A DNA stretch of 64,000 nt from Tersicoccus mangrovi. Lineage in GTDB: Bacteria > Actinomycetota > Actinomycetes > Actinomycetales > Micrococcaceae. Numbering within the stretch: the stretch's first letter is position 1; each line of letters starts with the position of its first letter. The notes beneath the pieces were generated by a model, which made no database searches, was not told the DNA's origin, and saw only the letters and a list, made by a program, of their open reading frames with translations. The stretch spans positions 1 to 64,000 of the forward strand of contig NZ_JBAJMW010000007.1 in NCBI RefSeq assembly GCF_036881825.1. The letters run 5' to 3'. This document shows, piece by piece, positions 8,741 to 18,961 of the stretch. A program made the position numbers and the translations under genes.

Positions 8741-10492
8741 TCAGTCCTGGTCCCGGACCGCGCGGTTGACGGCGGAGACGACGGCCTTCAGCGACGCCAG
8801 GGTGGTGTTCTCGTTGATGCCGGAGCCCCAGAGCACCCGCTCCCCCACGGCCGCCTCGACGTAGGCGGCGGCCTTGGCGTTGCCGCCCTCGGACAGGGCG
8901 TGCTCCGTGTAGTCGAGCACCCGGACGTCGATGCCGTCCTCGGCCAGCAGACTCAACAGCGCCGACAGCGGGCCGTTGCCCGTCGCGGTCCGGTGCTGGG
9001 CGACGCCGGCGACGACCAGGTCGATCTCCAGCGTCGTCGTCTCGCCCTCGGTGTGCGTGCTGAAGGAGCGGATCGCGTACCGGCCCCACTCGGGCAGCGG
9101 CTCGCCGACGCGCTCGTGCTCGGCGGAGGGCAGGTACTCGTGGATGAACATCTTCCACAGGTCCTTGCCGCTGACCTCGCCGCCGGCGGTGTCGGTGAGC
9201 CGCTGCACGACGCCGGAGAACTCGATCTGCATGCGGCGCGGCAGCTCCAGGCTGTGCTCGTTCTTGAGCAGGTAGGCGACGCCGCCCTTGCCGGACTGGG
9301 AGTTGACCCGGATGACCGCCTCGTAGGAGCGGCCGATGTCCTTCGGGTCGATCGGCAGGTACGGGACGCCCCAGACCATGTCCTCCAGCTCGCTGCCGCT
9401 GGCCTGCGCGTCGGCGGCCATCGCCTCGAAGCCCTTCTTGATGGCGTCCTGGTGGGAGCCGGAGAAGGCGGTGAAGACCAGGTCACCGCCGTACGGGGAC
9501 CGCTCGGGCACGCCCAGTTGGGTGCAGTACTCGGCGGTGCGGCGCACGGAGTCCAGGTCGGAGAAGTCGATCATCGGGTCGATGCCCTGGCTGAACATGT
9601 TCAGCCCCAGGGTCACCAGGTCCACGTTGCCGGTGCGCTCCCCGTTGCCGAACAGGCAGCCCTCGATCCGGTCCGCGCCGGCCAGGTAACCGAGCTCGGC
9701 GGCGGCGACGCCGGTGCCCCGGTCGTTGTGCGGGTGCAGGGAGAGGATGATGTTCTCCCGGTTGTACAGGTGCCGTCCCATCCACTCGATCGAGTCGGCG
9801 TACACGTTCGGGGTGGCCATCTCGACGGTGGCAGGCAGGTTGAGGATCACCTGGTTGTCCTCGGACACCTCGAAGACGTCGGCGACGGCGTTGCAGATGC
9901 GCGCGGCGAACTCCAGCTCGGTGCCCGTGTAGGACTCCGGCGAGTACTCGTAGGTGATCCGGGTGTCCGTCAGGGTCTCCTCGAACTTCTTGCACAGCCG
10001 CGCCCCGGACAGCGCGATGTCCATGATGCCGTCCTCGTCCTGCTTGAACACGACGCGGCGCTGCAGCACTGACGTGGAGTTGTACAGGTGCACGATGGCC
10101 TGTTTCGCGCCCTGCAGCGACTCGTAGGTGCGCTCGATCAGGTGCTCACGCGACTGGGTCAGCACCTGGATGCTGACGTCGTCGGGGATCCGGTCCTGCT
10201 CGATGAGCTGGCGGACGAAGTCGAAGTCGGTCTGCGAGGCCGAGGGGAAGCCCACCTCGATCTCCTTGTAGCCCATCTGCACCAGCAGGTCGAACATGCG
10301 GTGCTTGCGCTCGGGGCTCATCGGGTCGATCAGGGCCTGGTTGCCGTCCCGCAGGTCGACGGCGCACCAGCGCGGCGCGGTGGTCATCCGCTTGGTGGGC
10401 CACGTGCGGTCGGGCAGGTCCACGGTGATCTGCTCGTGGAACGGGACGTAACGGTGGACCGGCATGCCGGACGGCTTCTGCAGGTTCTGCAT
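8741..10492 (-). CDS. leuA: 2-isopropylmalate synthase
   Basis: The enzyme condenses acetyl-CoA with 2-oxoisovalerate, the first committed step of leucine synthesis. The 583-residue protein is the long LeuA type. A catalytic TIM barrel contains RDGNQALIDPMSPERK near residue 45-60, IEVGFPSASQTDFDFVR and the metal-binding HPHNDRG. A linker follows, and then a C-terminal regulatory domain (about 430-570) that normally senses leucine. The ATG at 10492 was chosen over the longer frame to 10567 because an AGGAGAG sequence precedes it and the product MQNLQKPSGMPVHRY matches family starts. The 5' region carries a leucine-rich leader peptide and alternative hairpins, so expression is probably tuned by leucyl-tRNA supply as well as by feedback inhibition. 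Confidence 0.96.
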   Translation of the reverse strand: MQNLQKPSGMPVHRYVPFHEQITVDLPDRTWPTKRMTTAPRWCAVDLRDGNQALIDPMSPERKHRMFDLLVQMGYKEIEVGFPSASQTDFDFVRQLIEQDRIPDDVSIQVLTQSREHLIERTYESLQGAKQAIVHLYNSTSVLQRRVVFKQDEDGIMDIALSGARLCKKFEETLTDTRITYEYSPESYTGTELEFAARICNAVADVFEVSEDNQVILNLPATVEMATPNVYADSIEWMGRHLYNRENIILSLHPHNDRGTGVAAAELGYLAGADRIEGCLFGNGERTGNVDLVTLGLNMFSQGIDPMIDFSDLDSVRRTAEYCTQLGVPERSPYGGDLVFTAFSGSHQDAIKKGFEAMAADAQASGSELEDMVWGVPYLPIDPKDIGRSYEAVIRVNSQSGKGGVAYLLKNEHSLELPRRMQIEFSGVVQRLTDTAGGEVSGKDLWKMFIHEYLPSAEHERVGEPLPEWGRYAIRSFSTHTEGETTTLEIDLVVAGVAQHRTATGNGPLSALLSLLAEDGIDVRVLDYTEHALSEGGNAKAAAYVEAAVGERVLWGSGINENTTLASLKAVVSAVNRAVRDQD

Positions 10493-10549
10493 CGGGGTCG
10501 CCTTCTCTCCTGTGGCGCAACGGCCGGCGATCGCGGACCGGTACGAAGT

Positions 10550-10631
10550 GGGTCTGGCCTGACACAACGACTCCGCACCGGGGCGTCGGCCGCCTTCGCG
10601 AGTGTTGGACTCGAAGCGAAGGCTCAGACCC
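10550..10631 (-). promoter_or_regulatory. leuA leader RNA with mutually exclusive stems
   Basis: Directly after the leader-peptide stop, GCCTTCG (from 10623) pairs with CGAAGGC (ending 10592), enclosing a second stem CGAGT/ACTCG. Separately, GGGTCTG at 10631-10625, which includes the end of the leader frame, is complementary to CAGACCC at 10556-10550. With an A bulge the pairing extends by GCC/GGC, which competes with the base of the first hairpin. A ribosome on the leader peptide would cover the 5' arm, so folding can depend on leucine codon translation. No T-run follows either stem, so control may act on translation or on Rho rather than on an intrinsic terminator. The mechanism is inferred. 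Confidence 0.6.
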
Positions 10632-10668
10632 TGGCGCGGCAGCTAAGGAGGAGAAGTCCCTGGGGCAC
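10624..10668 (-). CDS. leuL: Leucine leader peptide of leuA
   Basis: This 15-codon frame, GTG to TGA, encodes MPQGLLLLSCRARV. Four consecutive leucine codons (CTT CTC CTC CTT, 10656-10645) lie 156-165 bases upstream of leuA. Leucine-rich leader peptides of this form are known upstream of leuA in other actinobacteria. A TAGGGT box six bases before the GTG suggests a leaderless transcript. The leucine codons avoid CTG, which dominates the genes of this window. The frame is too short for statistical coding evidence; the call rests on the leucine run, its position before leuA and the downstream alternative stems. Confidence 0.8.
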   Translation of the reverse strand: MPQGLLLLSCRARV

Positions 10669-10674
10669 GTTGTC

Positions 10675-10680
10675 ACCCTA
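10675..10680 (-). promoter_or_regulatory. -10 box TAGGGT of the leuA leader
   Basis: TAGGGT on the minus strand is followed by six bases and the GTG of the leader peptide, so transcription would begin at or next to the start codon. A clear -35 hexamer is not visible in the GC-rich upstream bases. Confidence 0.5.
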
Positions 10681-10773
10681 CACGCCGCGCGGAGGGCGCC
10701 GCGAAACGTGACCCGGCGCCGTCGTCCCGAACCTCCCCTGCCCGCGCGAGGGCCGCGAACCCGTGGCTGCGGG

Positions 10774-12429
10774 TCAGTAGTTGCCGAAGGCCGACTGGCA
10801 GGTCTGCTGGTCGGCGGTCTGGCCGTTCAGGTCGCCGAGGTCGGAGCCGCTCGTCATCTTCGTCCCGGTCGTGAAGTCCTTGCCGATGTCCACGCGGACG
10901 CCGTTCAGGTTCGCGGCGGGGACGACCTGCACCCGGCTGATGCCGAGCACGGTGGCCAGCGCCCGGGCCTGGTCCTCGTAGCCGGCGCCGTAGAACACCT
11001 GGGTGCCCGGCCGGGTGCCGGTCGCGGTCTCCGCGGCGGCCTGTGTGTAGCCGTCCTTGACCAGCGCGGCGGCGATGGTCTTGTCGCGCCCCGTCGTGCC
11101 GGAGACGTTGCGGATGGCGACGGGCACGTCGGCGCGTGCCGCGACGGCCTGCTGCGTGTCGGTCGCCGTGGCAGTGGCGCTCGACGATGCGGACGGCGTC
11201 GCGCTGGCGGTGGCGGAGTGCGTGGCTGCGTGGGAGGCGGTGGCGGAGGACGACGCGCTGCTCGCACTCGCGCTGGGCGACGCCTGCTTCGCGGTGAGGT
11301 CCTCGTCCGCTCGGAGGCGAGCGAACAGCGGGTTGGCGGCGCTGGCCTTCAGTTGCAGCCGGTTCGGGTCGGCGGTGTAGGGCTCGACCGGTGCGGTGAC
11401 GAAGGCGACGCGGGAGAGGTCGATGTTCTGCAGCTGGGTGGCGAGGTTGATCAGCGCGGGGATCTGCGCGAGCTGGTCGTCGACGGTGAGGTTCTTGGTG
11501 ATGGTCTCGGCGATGGAGTAGAGGCGCGGGACGTCCGTCAGGGTGCCCTGCGACTTGACCTTCCGGACCATCGAGGCGAGGAAGCTCTGCTGGGCGCGGA
11601 TGCGGCCCTCGTCGCCGCCGTTGCCGAAGCCGTGCCGCGTGCGCAGGAAGGCCAGCGCCTGGTCGCCCTCGATGGAGCTGACGCCGGCGGGCAGCTTGAG
11701 CCCGGAGTCCGGGTCGTCGATCGCCTGGTTGACGCACACGTCGACCCCGCCGAGCGTGCGGGAGAGCTCGGTGACCGCGTTGAAGTCGGCCATCATGAAG
11801 TGGTCGATGTTCAGGCCCGTGAGGCGGTTGATCGCCGCCACGGTGCAGCCGGGACCACCGGAGGCCAGGGCGCTGTTGAGCTGGCCCATCGCCTTGGCGG
11901 GGTAGACCTTGCCCGACTCCGGGTCCTTGCAGGCGGGGATGTGGACCATCAGGTCCCGGGGGAAGCTGACCACGGCGACGCGCTTCCGGTCCGCGGAGAT
12001 CTGCACGAGCATCATCACGTCGGAGTTGCCGGCGGTCGAGGAGTCGGAGGGATTGCCGAACCGGGAGTCCGACCCGGTGCGCGTGTCGGTGCCGAGGACG
12101 AGGATCTGGATCGGCTGGTGATCGAGGTTCTGGTCCGCGCTGGAGCCGCCCGCGGCGTCAAGGTTGAGGGGCTTGGAGACGAGGTTGCCCTGCAGCCGCA
12201 TCACCTGCACGCCGGCGAACACCGCTCCGGCCACCATGAGCAGGGCGACCACCAGGGCGGTGATCTTCAGTCCGCGGTGCCGCGGCTCCCGGCCGGCGTG
12301 ACTGCCGCGGCCCAGGTGCTTGGGCACCGGATGCTTCGCTTCCGCGCGCGTGGGACCGTGTCCGTCGACGGGCTCGTCGGTGAGGGGCTCGACCGGGTGT
12401 TCGTCATCGGCGACGTGGCGTCGGCTCAT
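10774..12429 (-). CDS. LCP (LytR-CpsA-Psr) family protein with C-terminal LytR_C domain
   Basis: LCP proteins attach secondary wall polymers such as teichoic acid or arabinogalactan to peptidoglycan outside the membrane. The 551-residue protein has a cytoplasmic charged N-terminus and one membrane helix at about 55-77. The LCP domain follows, with LGTDTRTGSDSRFG, the phosphate-binding region VAVVSFPRDLMVHIP, and NIDHFMMADFNAVTEL. A linker of about 45 residues made almost only of Ala, Ser and Thr (near 385-430) leads to a LytR_C domain (about 440-540). The start ATG at 12429 has AGGAAG and GGGG sequences just upstream. It lies between leuA and era but in its own unit. The polymer it transfers cannot be read from sequence. 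Confidence 0.92.
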   Translation of the reverse strand: MSRRHVADDEHPVEPLTDEPVDGHGPTRAEAKHPVPKHLGRGSHAGREPRHRGLKITALVVALLMVAGAVFAGVQVMRLQGNLVSKPLNLDAAGGSSADQNLDHQPIQILVLGTDTRTGSDSRFGNPSDSSTAGNSDVMMLVQISADRKRVAVVSFPRDLMVHIPACKDPESGKVYPAKAMGQLNSALASGGPGCTVAAINRLTGLNIDHFMMADFNAVTELSRTLGGVDVCVNQAIDDPDSGLKLPAGVSSIEGDQALAFLRTRHGFGNGGDEGRIRAQQSFLASMVRKVKSQGTLTDVPRLYSIAETITKNLTVDDQLAQIPALINLATQLQNIDLSRVAFVTAPVEPYTADPNRLQLKASAANPLFARLRADEDLTAKQASPSASASSASSSATASHAATHSATASATPSASSSATATATDTQQAVAARADVPVAIRNVSGTTGRDKTIAAALVKDGYTQAAAETATGTRPGTQVFYGAGYEDQARALATVLGISRVQVVPAANLNGVRVDIGKDFTTGTKMTSGSDLGDLNGQTADQQTCQSAFGNY

Positions 12430-12643
12430 CCACCCCTACTTCCTGGCAGTCCGGCGTTCGGCGCCGGTGCGCGAACGGATCCTGGGGACAGCGTCGATCG
12501 ACCGCGAACGGTGCGGCCGCCCGGGTGCTCCCCACCCCCGGGCTCGCTGTATTGTGGCACACCGATCCGGGTGCCGGCTGATGTTCCGGACTCCTGGGTG
12601 CCGCCCGTGGCGAGCGTCACGACCGCGGCGATGACATGGAGAT
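12430..12643. other. Intergenic region between the LCP gene and era
   Basis: This 214-base gap holds the 5' untranslated region of the LCP gene and the 3' end of the era unit, both on the minus strand. On that strand an ACAATAC sequence near 12548-12554 is the most promoter-like element and would give an untranslated leader of roughly 110 bases. No convincing terminator hairpin with a T-run was found after era. Confidence 0.35.
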
Positions 12644-13671
12644 TCAGAAGCCCAGGCGCGCGAGCTGCTTGGGATCGCGCTGCCAGTCCTTGGCGATCTT
12701 CACGTGCAGGTCCAGGTACACGGGCGTCCCGAGCAGGGCCTCGATCCCCTTCCGCGCGGCGGTGCCGACCTCCCGGAGCCGGGAGCCGCCCCGGCCGATC
12801 ACGATGGCCTTCTGCGAGGACCGCTCGACGAAGAGGTTGACGCGCACGTCGAGCAGCGGCCGGTCCTCCGGGCGGTCCTCGCGGGGAAGGATCTCCTCGA
12901 CGACCACGGCAAGAGAGTGCGGCAGTTCGTCGCGCACGCCCTCGAGGGCGGCCTCCCGGACGAGTTCGGCGACCATGACGGCCTCGGGCTCGTCGGTCAG
13001 CTCCCCATCCGGGTAGAGCGGCGGCGACGGGGGCATCGCGCCGATCAGCACGTCCGCGACGGTGCTGACCTGGAAACCGTCGACCGCGCTGACGGGCACG
13101 ATGCCGGCCCAGCCCTCCCCGCCGAGCGCGTCCCGGCCGAGCGACTCGACGGCGACGAGGGCGGAGGCCAGGGCGTCCCGGCCGACCCGGTCGGTCTTGG
13201 TCACGAGCGCGTAGACGGGGCGGCGGCGCAGGCCGGCCAGCTTCTCGGCGATGAAGCGGTCCCCCGGACCGATCTTCTCGTCGGCGGGCAGGCAGAACCC
13301 GATGGCGTCGACCTCGCCGAGCGTCTCGGTGACGAGGTCGTTCAGGCGCTGGCCGAGCAGGGTGCGGGGCCGGTGCAGGCCCGGGGTGTCGACGAGGATC
13401 AGCTGCCCGTCGGCGCGGTGCACGATGCCGCGGATCGTGTGGCGCGTCGTCTGCGGCCGGGACGACGTGATGGCGACCTTCTGCCCCACCAGGGCGTTGG
13501 TCAGGGTCGACTTGCCGGCGTTGGGGCGGCCGACGAGGCTGACGAACCCGGCGCGGTAGGGGGCGCCGTCGTCCTGCGTGTCTGCCGCCTCGCGGCGGGA
13601 CTGCAGCACGGACGGCGTGCCGCCCTCGGCCCGGCGGGCGTTCGATCCGGACGGGGATGCGGGTCCGCGGC

Positions 13672-13675
<4 letters not shown>
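12644..13675 (-). CDS. era: GTPase Era
   Basis: Era binds the 3' end of 16S rRNA and supports 30S subunit maturation. The 343-residue protein has a 40-residue variable N-terminus. G1 follows as GRPNAGKS (49-56), then switch I around ITSSRPQTTRHTIRG, G3 DTPGLH and G4 TKTD. The C-terminal KH domain has VIGRGGSRLREVGTAARKGI. Its ATG overlaps the stop of the CBS-domain gene by four bases (ATGA), so it is translated with phoH, ybeY and corC in one operon. Confidence 0.96.
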
Positions 13676-15098
<1,423 letters not shown>

Positions 15099-15102
<4 letters not shown>

Positions 15103-15572
15103 GAGTCGGTCTCCCGTGGGGAGGGCCGGCCGAGGTGCTCGGTCAGGAGTGCTCGCTGCAGGGCGAACATCTCCGCCTTCTCGTCCGGCTCCTCGTGGTC
15201 GTAGCCGAGCAGGTGCAGGACGCCGTGCGTGACGAGCAGGAGGATCTCGTCGCCGACGCTGTGGCCGCCGCGGGCCGCCTGCCGCGAGGCGACCTGCGGG
15301 CACACGACGATGTCGCCGAGCAGACCCTCCGCGGACGGGGCGTCCTCGCTGCCGGGCCGGAGCTCGTCCATCGGGAAGGACATGACGTCGGTGGCCCCGG
15401 GCTCGTCCATCCACTGCTGGTGCAGGGCCGCCATGGCCTCCTCGTCGACGAGGACGATGGACAGGTCCGTCTGCGGGTGCAGGTACAGCCGATCGAACAG
15501 GTGACGGGCGAGGGCGAGGATCGCGTCCTCGTCGACGGTCTGCGCCGACTCGTTGGAGATCTCGATGCTCAC
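15099..15572 (-). CDS. ybeY: Endoribonuclease YbeY, rRNA maturation factor
   Basis: YbeY is a zinc-dependent single-strand endoribonuclease needed for 16S rRNA 3'-end processing and ribosome quality control. The 157-residue protein contains the signature HGVLHLLGYDHEEPDE, with metal ligands His116, His120 and His126. The earlier segment ATDVMSFPMDE also matches the family. Its ATG overlaps the phoH stop by four bases, and its stop overlaps the corC GTG. Confidence 0.95.
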
Positions 15573-16714
15573 GACGCCGACTCCTGCGAGTCGGCCCGCT
15601 CACCCGAGCTGCGCTGGTCGTCGCTCCGCCGGTCGTTGCTCCGCCGGTCGGCGCGTCCACGATCCTCGTGCCGGCGGTGCTCCCGCCGCTCCCGTGCGCG
15701 CTCGCTCCCCTGCCGCTGCTGCTCGTCCCACCGGCTGTAGGCGGTGACGATGTCGCCCACGAGGCGGTGCCGAACGACGTCGGAGGCGTCCAGGGTCGTG
15801 AAGGCGACGTCGTCGATGCCGTCGAGGATCTCCCGGACGACGCGCAGGCCGGACTGGGTGCCCTGCGGCAGGTCCACCTGCGTGACGTCGCCGGTGACGA
15901 CGATGCGCGAGCCGAAGCCCAGGCGCGTGAGGAACATCTTCATCTGTTCGGGCGTCGTGTTCTGCGCCTCGTCGAGGATGATGAACGCGTCGTTGAGGGT
16001 TCGGCCGCGCATGTACGCCAGCGGGGCGACCTCGATCGTGCCGGCCGCCATCAGGCGCGGGATCGAGTCGGGGTCCATCATGTCGTGCAGCGCGTCGTAC
16101 AGCGGACGCAGGTAGGGGTCGATCTTGTCGCTGAGGGTGCCGGGCAGGTAGCCGAGCCGCTCCCCCGCCTCGACGGCGGGACGGGTCAGGATGATCCGGT
16201 TGACCTCGCGGTTCTGCAGCGCCTGCACGGCCTTCGCCATGGCCAGGTAGGTCTTGCCGGTACCGGCCGGGCCGATGCCGAAGATCACCGTGTTGGCGTC
16301 GATCGCGTCGACGTACAGCTTCTGGTTCAGCGTCTTCGGGCGGATCGTGCGGCCACGGCTGGAGAGGATGTTCTGCGTGAGGACCTGGGCGGGACGTGCC
16401 TCGGCGGAGGTCTCGAGCATGCTCATCAGCTGGCGGAGGGTCTGCGCGGACATCACGGTGTGCGCCGCGGCCATCTCCTTGACCTCGGCCAGCACCTCGG
16501 CGGCTCGGGTGACGGCGGCCGGGTCCGGGCCGGTGACCTGCACGGAGTGGTCCCGCACGGTCAGGTTGAGGCTGGGGTAGGTGCTCTCGATGATGCGCAG
16601 GGCCTCGTCCTGGGCGCCGAGCGCCTGGACCATCTGCTCCGAGGAATCGAAGTCGATGGTGCGCGACTCGGGGCCGGCGGGACTGGTGACTGCGGATGCG
16701 GTGAACTCGCTCAT
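15569..16714 (-). CDS. phoH: PhoH-like ATPase
   Basis: The 381-residue protein is a cytoplasmic P-loop ATPase of the PhoH type. Walker A is GPAGTGKT (148-155), and FIILDEAQN is Walker B. The N-terminal 110 residues hold a KH-like region (LTVRDHSVQVTGPD). The last 45 residues form a very basic, Arg-rich tail after YSRWDEQQRQ. The frame is open to 17218, but the ATG at 16714 starts the family-like sequence MSEFTASAV. It heads the phoH-ybeY-corC-era operon. The association with YbeY and Era suggests a role in RNA metabolism, although the exact function of PhoH is not settled. Confidence 0.93.
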   Translation of the reverse strand: MSEFTASAVTSPAGPESRTIDFDSSEQMVQALGAQDEALRIIESTYPSLNLTVRDHSVQVTGPDPAAVTRAAEVLAEVKEMAAAHTVMSAQTLRQLMSMLETSAEARPAQVLTQNILSSRGRTIRPKTLNQKLYVDAIDANTVIFGIGPAGTGKTYLAMAKAVQALQNREVNRIILTRPAVEAGERLGYLPGTLSDKIDPYLRPLYDALHDMMDPDSIPRLMAAGTIEVAPLAYMRGRTLNDAFIILDEAQNTTPEQMKMFLTRLGFGSRIVVTGDVTQVDLPQGTQSGLRVVREILDGIDDVAFTTLDASDVVRHRLVGDIVTAYSRWDEQQRQGSERARERREHRRHEDRGRADRRSNDRRSDDQRSSGERADSQESAS

Positions 16715-17048
16715 GGGTGCGGCCGAGGTGGCCTGCCGTCGCTCCTGTCGGATCGGTCGGGTGATCGGGGCGACCCGCGGGTGGTCGCGGTCCGCTGCCG
16801 GTCCCGGCGGGTCCGCCGTCCACTGCACCGGCGCACCGGACGCACGGGTTCCAGCACTGTCGATTCTACGGCACGGCCCTCCGTGCCAGACTGGGCAGCG
16901 GGGCGCGCACGGCCCGTGTTCGCGCTCGGTGGACGGACGGTCGACGACCGCTCGACGACAGGAGGTGGCTGCGATCGTACTGCGACGCCGTACCCGGCCT
17001 GCCTCCGTCGAGCACCGGGCTCGCCGCCACCTGCCGCGCCGTCTCTCC
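16715..17048. other. Divergent intergenic region between phoH and the GerMN lipoprotein gene
   Basis: On the minus strand TAGAAT at 16868-16863 is a good -10 box for the phoH operon, leaving about 140 bases of leader. GGCACGG at 16870-16876 pairs with CCGTGCC at 16881-16887, a small hairpin just upstream of that box. On the plus strand ACAGGAGG at 16958-16965 is a strong ribosome-binding-like sequence, but it abuts a GTG with no spacing. No other gene is seen. Confidence 0.5.
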
Positions 17049-17960
17049 ATGGTCGGTCGCGTGCTGGCCGTTCTCGCCACCGTCGTGCTGCTCGTGCCGG
17101 GCCTGAGCGCCTGCACCGCCCTCTCCACGCCACGCCCCACCGCCGACGCGAGCGGCGACGGGCAGGCCGCCCAGGACCTGAGCCAGCCGACCGGGGCCGC
17201 CGAGTCCGTGGCGAGCACCTCGCAGGTGCCGGTCTACTGGCTGGGCGGCACGAGCGACGGCACCTACCTGTTCCGGGAGTACCGCCTGCTGCCGGCCGCG
17301 GGCGACTCGGTCTCCACCGCGGTCTCCGCGATGATGTCCGCCAGGCCGCTGGACCCCGACTACTACACGCCCTGGAAACCGGCCTCCCGCGTCGGCTCCG
17401 CGATCGGTGACAACAACACCGTCACGGTGGACGTCTCCTCCGACGCATTCGGCGCCCAGCTCGGCCCCGAGGAGGCGGAGCTGGCCATCCAGCAGCTCGT
17501 CTACACGGCCACCGGGGCCGCCGCGAACGCCGGCCTGATCCCCACGGACCAGCAGAGCCGGGTGATCATCCTCGTCGACGGGCACACCGGGTACCGGGCG
17601 TTCGGGCAGATCACCTTGGGCGATCCGATGAGCCGGCAGACCGAGCGGGCCGCGCCGATCTGGGTGATCGACCCGCAGGACGGCACGGTGGTGACCGGAT
17701 CCACGGTGCGCGCGGCGGGCCGGGTGACCAGCGTGGTGCACCGCGTCAGCTGGGAGATCGGCCGGGCGACCGACGACGGCAAGGACGGCTACCGCCGCTA
17801 CCGCACCGGCACGTCGAAGCTGCAGAGCGACAGCAGCAACGGCGGCAGCTTCGCCCTCGAGCAACAGCTCCCGCCCGGCAACTACCGGGTCACGTTCTTC
17901 GAGCCCGGGGACGGGGGCGCCCAGCGCTGGGCGGACAGCAAGACCATCACGATGCGCTGA
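17049..17960 (+). CDS. GerMN/Gmad2-domain lipoprotein
   Basis: The product is probably anchored outside the membrane as a lipoprotein: a hydrophobic signal ends in LSAC with the lipid-bearing Cys22. A GerMN domain follows (about 55-160, around YLFREYRLLPAAGDSVSTAV). After it comes a Gmad2 immunoglobulin-like domain (about 200-303, IWVIDPQDGTVVTGSTVRAAG through NYRVTFFEPGD). Both domains are known from spore-germination and sporulation proteins but are common in non-sporulating actinobacteria, where their role is unclear. The start is uncertain: an in-frame GTG at 16965 would add 28 Arg-rich residues, but its AGGAGG has no spacing. The gene is single and converges on rsmE. Confidence 0.82.
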   Translation: MVGRVLAVLATVVLLVPGLSACTALSTPRPTADASGDGQAAQDLSQPTGAAESVASTSQVPVYWLGGTSDGTYLFREYRLLPAAGDSVSTAVSAMMSARPLDPDYYTPWKPASRVGSAIGDNNTVTVDVSSDAFGAQLGPEEAELAIQQLVYTATGAAANAGLIPTDQQSRVIILVDGHTGYRAFGQITLGDPMSRQTERAAPIWVIDPQDGTVVTGSTVRAAGRVTSVVHRVSWEIGRATDDGKDGYRRYRTGTSKLQSDSSNGGSFALEQQLPPGNYRVTFFEPGDGGAQRWADSKTITMR

Positions 17961-18010
17961 CGCGCGGGAGTCGTCGACCGTCGCGGGTCCTCTCGGGTCG
18001 CGCGGTCTGC

Positions 18011-18865
18011 TCACCAGCGGCCCAGCTGCACGGAGGCCAGGGCCAGGGCCGCGGGGCCGGCGGTCGACGAGCGCAGCACGTGCGGGCCCAGTACCGCCAG
18101 TCGGGCACCGGCGTCGGTCAGGGCCGCGAGTTCGTCCGGGCCGATACCGCCTTCAGGTCCGACGATGAGCAGCACCCGGCGGAGGGTGGACGCCGCGGCG
18201 TCCTGACCGGTCTCGGTCCCGGCCGCATCGGTGTCCTCACCGGTCGCCCCGGTCGGTTCTGCGTCAGCACCGGCAACGCCGGTGATCTCGGCGAGCACCG
18301 CGCTCAACGGCGTCGCCGCGTCCTCGTGCAGCACGACGGCGGCGAGGCTGCCGTCCTTCGTGCCGGCGGCGATCCGCGCCGCCAGGGCCCGGGTGCCGGT
18401 CAGGTCCGCCAGCCGGGGAATCCACGCGCGCCGGGACTGCTGGGCCGCGGCGCGCAGCACGCTCTCCCACTTGCCCGCGGACTTCGCCGCCCGGTCGGCT
18501 TTCCAGCGCACGATCGACCGGTCCGCCTGCCACGGCACGACCACGTCGACGCCGAGCTCGGTGGCCGTCTCGACGGCCTGCAGGTCGCGGTCCTGCTTGG
18601 CGAGGGCCTGGACCAGTTCCAGCGCCGGCGTCGGGGCGGCTTCGACCACGACCGACCGCACGCTCAACTCCAGCGCGTCCTTCGCGGTGCCGGTGACGAC
18701 GCACGTGAGGCGGCGGCCGGAACCGTCGCACACCTCGACCGTCTCGCCCGAACCGATCCGGCGCACGGTCGCGGCGTGCCGGCCCTCCGGCCCGTCCAGC
18801 CGGAACCGGCCCCCGGGCATCACTGAGGTGAGGTCCGTCGCCGGGTAGAACACCGGGGCGCTCAT
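18011..18865 (-). CDS. rsmE: 16S rRNA (uracil-1498-N3)-methyltransferase
   Basis: RsmE methylates U1498 of 16S rRNA using S-adenosylmethionine. The 284-residue protein has the N-terminal PUA-like part (VFYPATDL, GPEGRHAATVRRIGSGETVEVCDGSG). The SPOUT knot follows, with LLIVGPEGGIGPDEL and LGPHVLRSSTAGPAAL for cofactor binding. An insertion of about 35 Gly, Ala, Thr and Asp-rich residues lies before the knot (near 195-230). It follows dnaJ by 96 bases in the same direction, as in the common hrcA-dnaJ-rsmE grouping. Confidence 0.94.
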   Translation of the reverse strand: MSAPVFYPATDLTSVMPGGRFRLDGPEGRHAATVRRIGSGETVEVCDGSGRRLTCVVTGTAKDALELSVRSVVVEAAPTPALELVQALAKQDRDLQAVETATELGVDVVVPWQADRSIVRWKADRAAKSAGKWESVLRAAAQQSRRAWIPRLADLTGTRALAARIAAGTKDGSLAAVVLHEDAATPLSAVLAEITGVAGADAEPTGATGEDTDAAGTETGQDAAASTLRRVLLIVGPEGGIGPDELAALTDAGARLAVLGPHVLRSSTAGPAALALASVQLGRW

Positions 18866-18961
18866 GGCGGGGCGGCCTCGCTCTCGGATCGGTGGGGTCA
18901 GGTCAGGGACACGTCATGGGGCCGGGGCGCAATCGGCCACCCGCGGGGTGGATGCGGCGAC

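Noticed and set aside
15103..15660. N-terminal extension of the CorC-type protein in the longer frame
   Set aside because: It overlaps the whole of ybeY antisense-free but in another frame, has no similarity, and the GTG overlapping the ybeY stop is the natural start.
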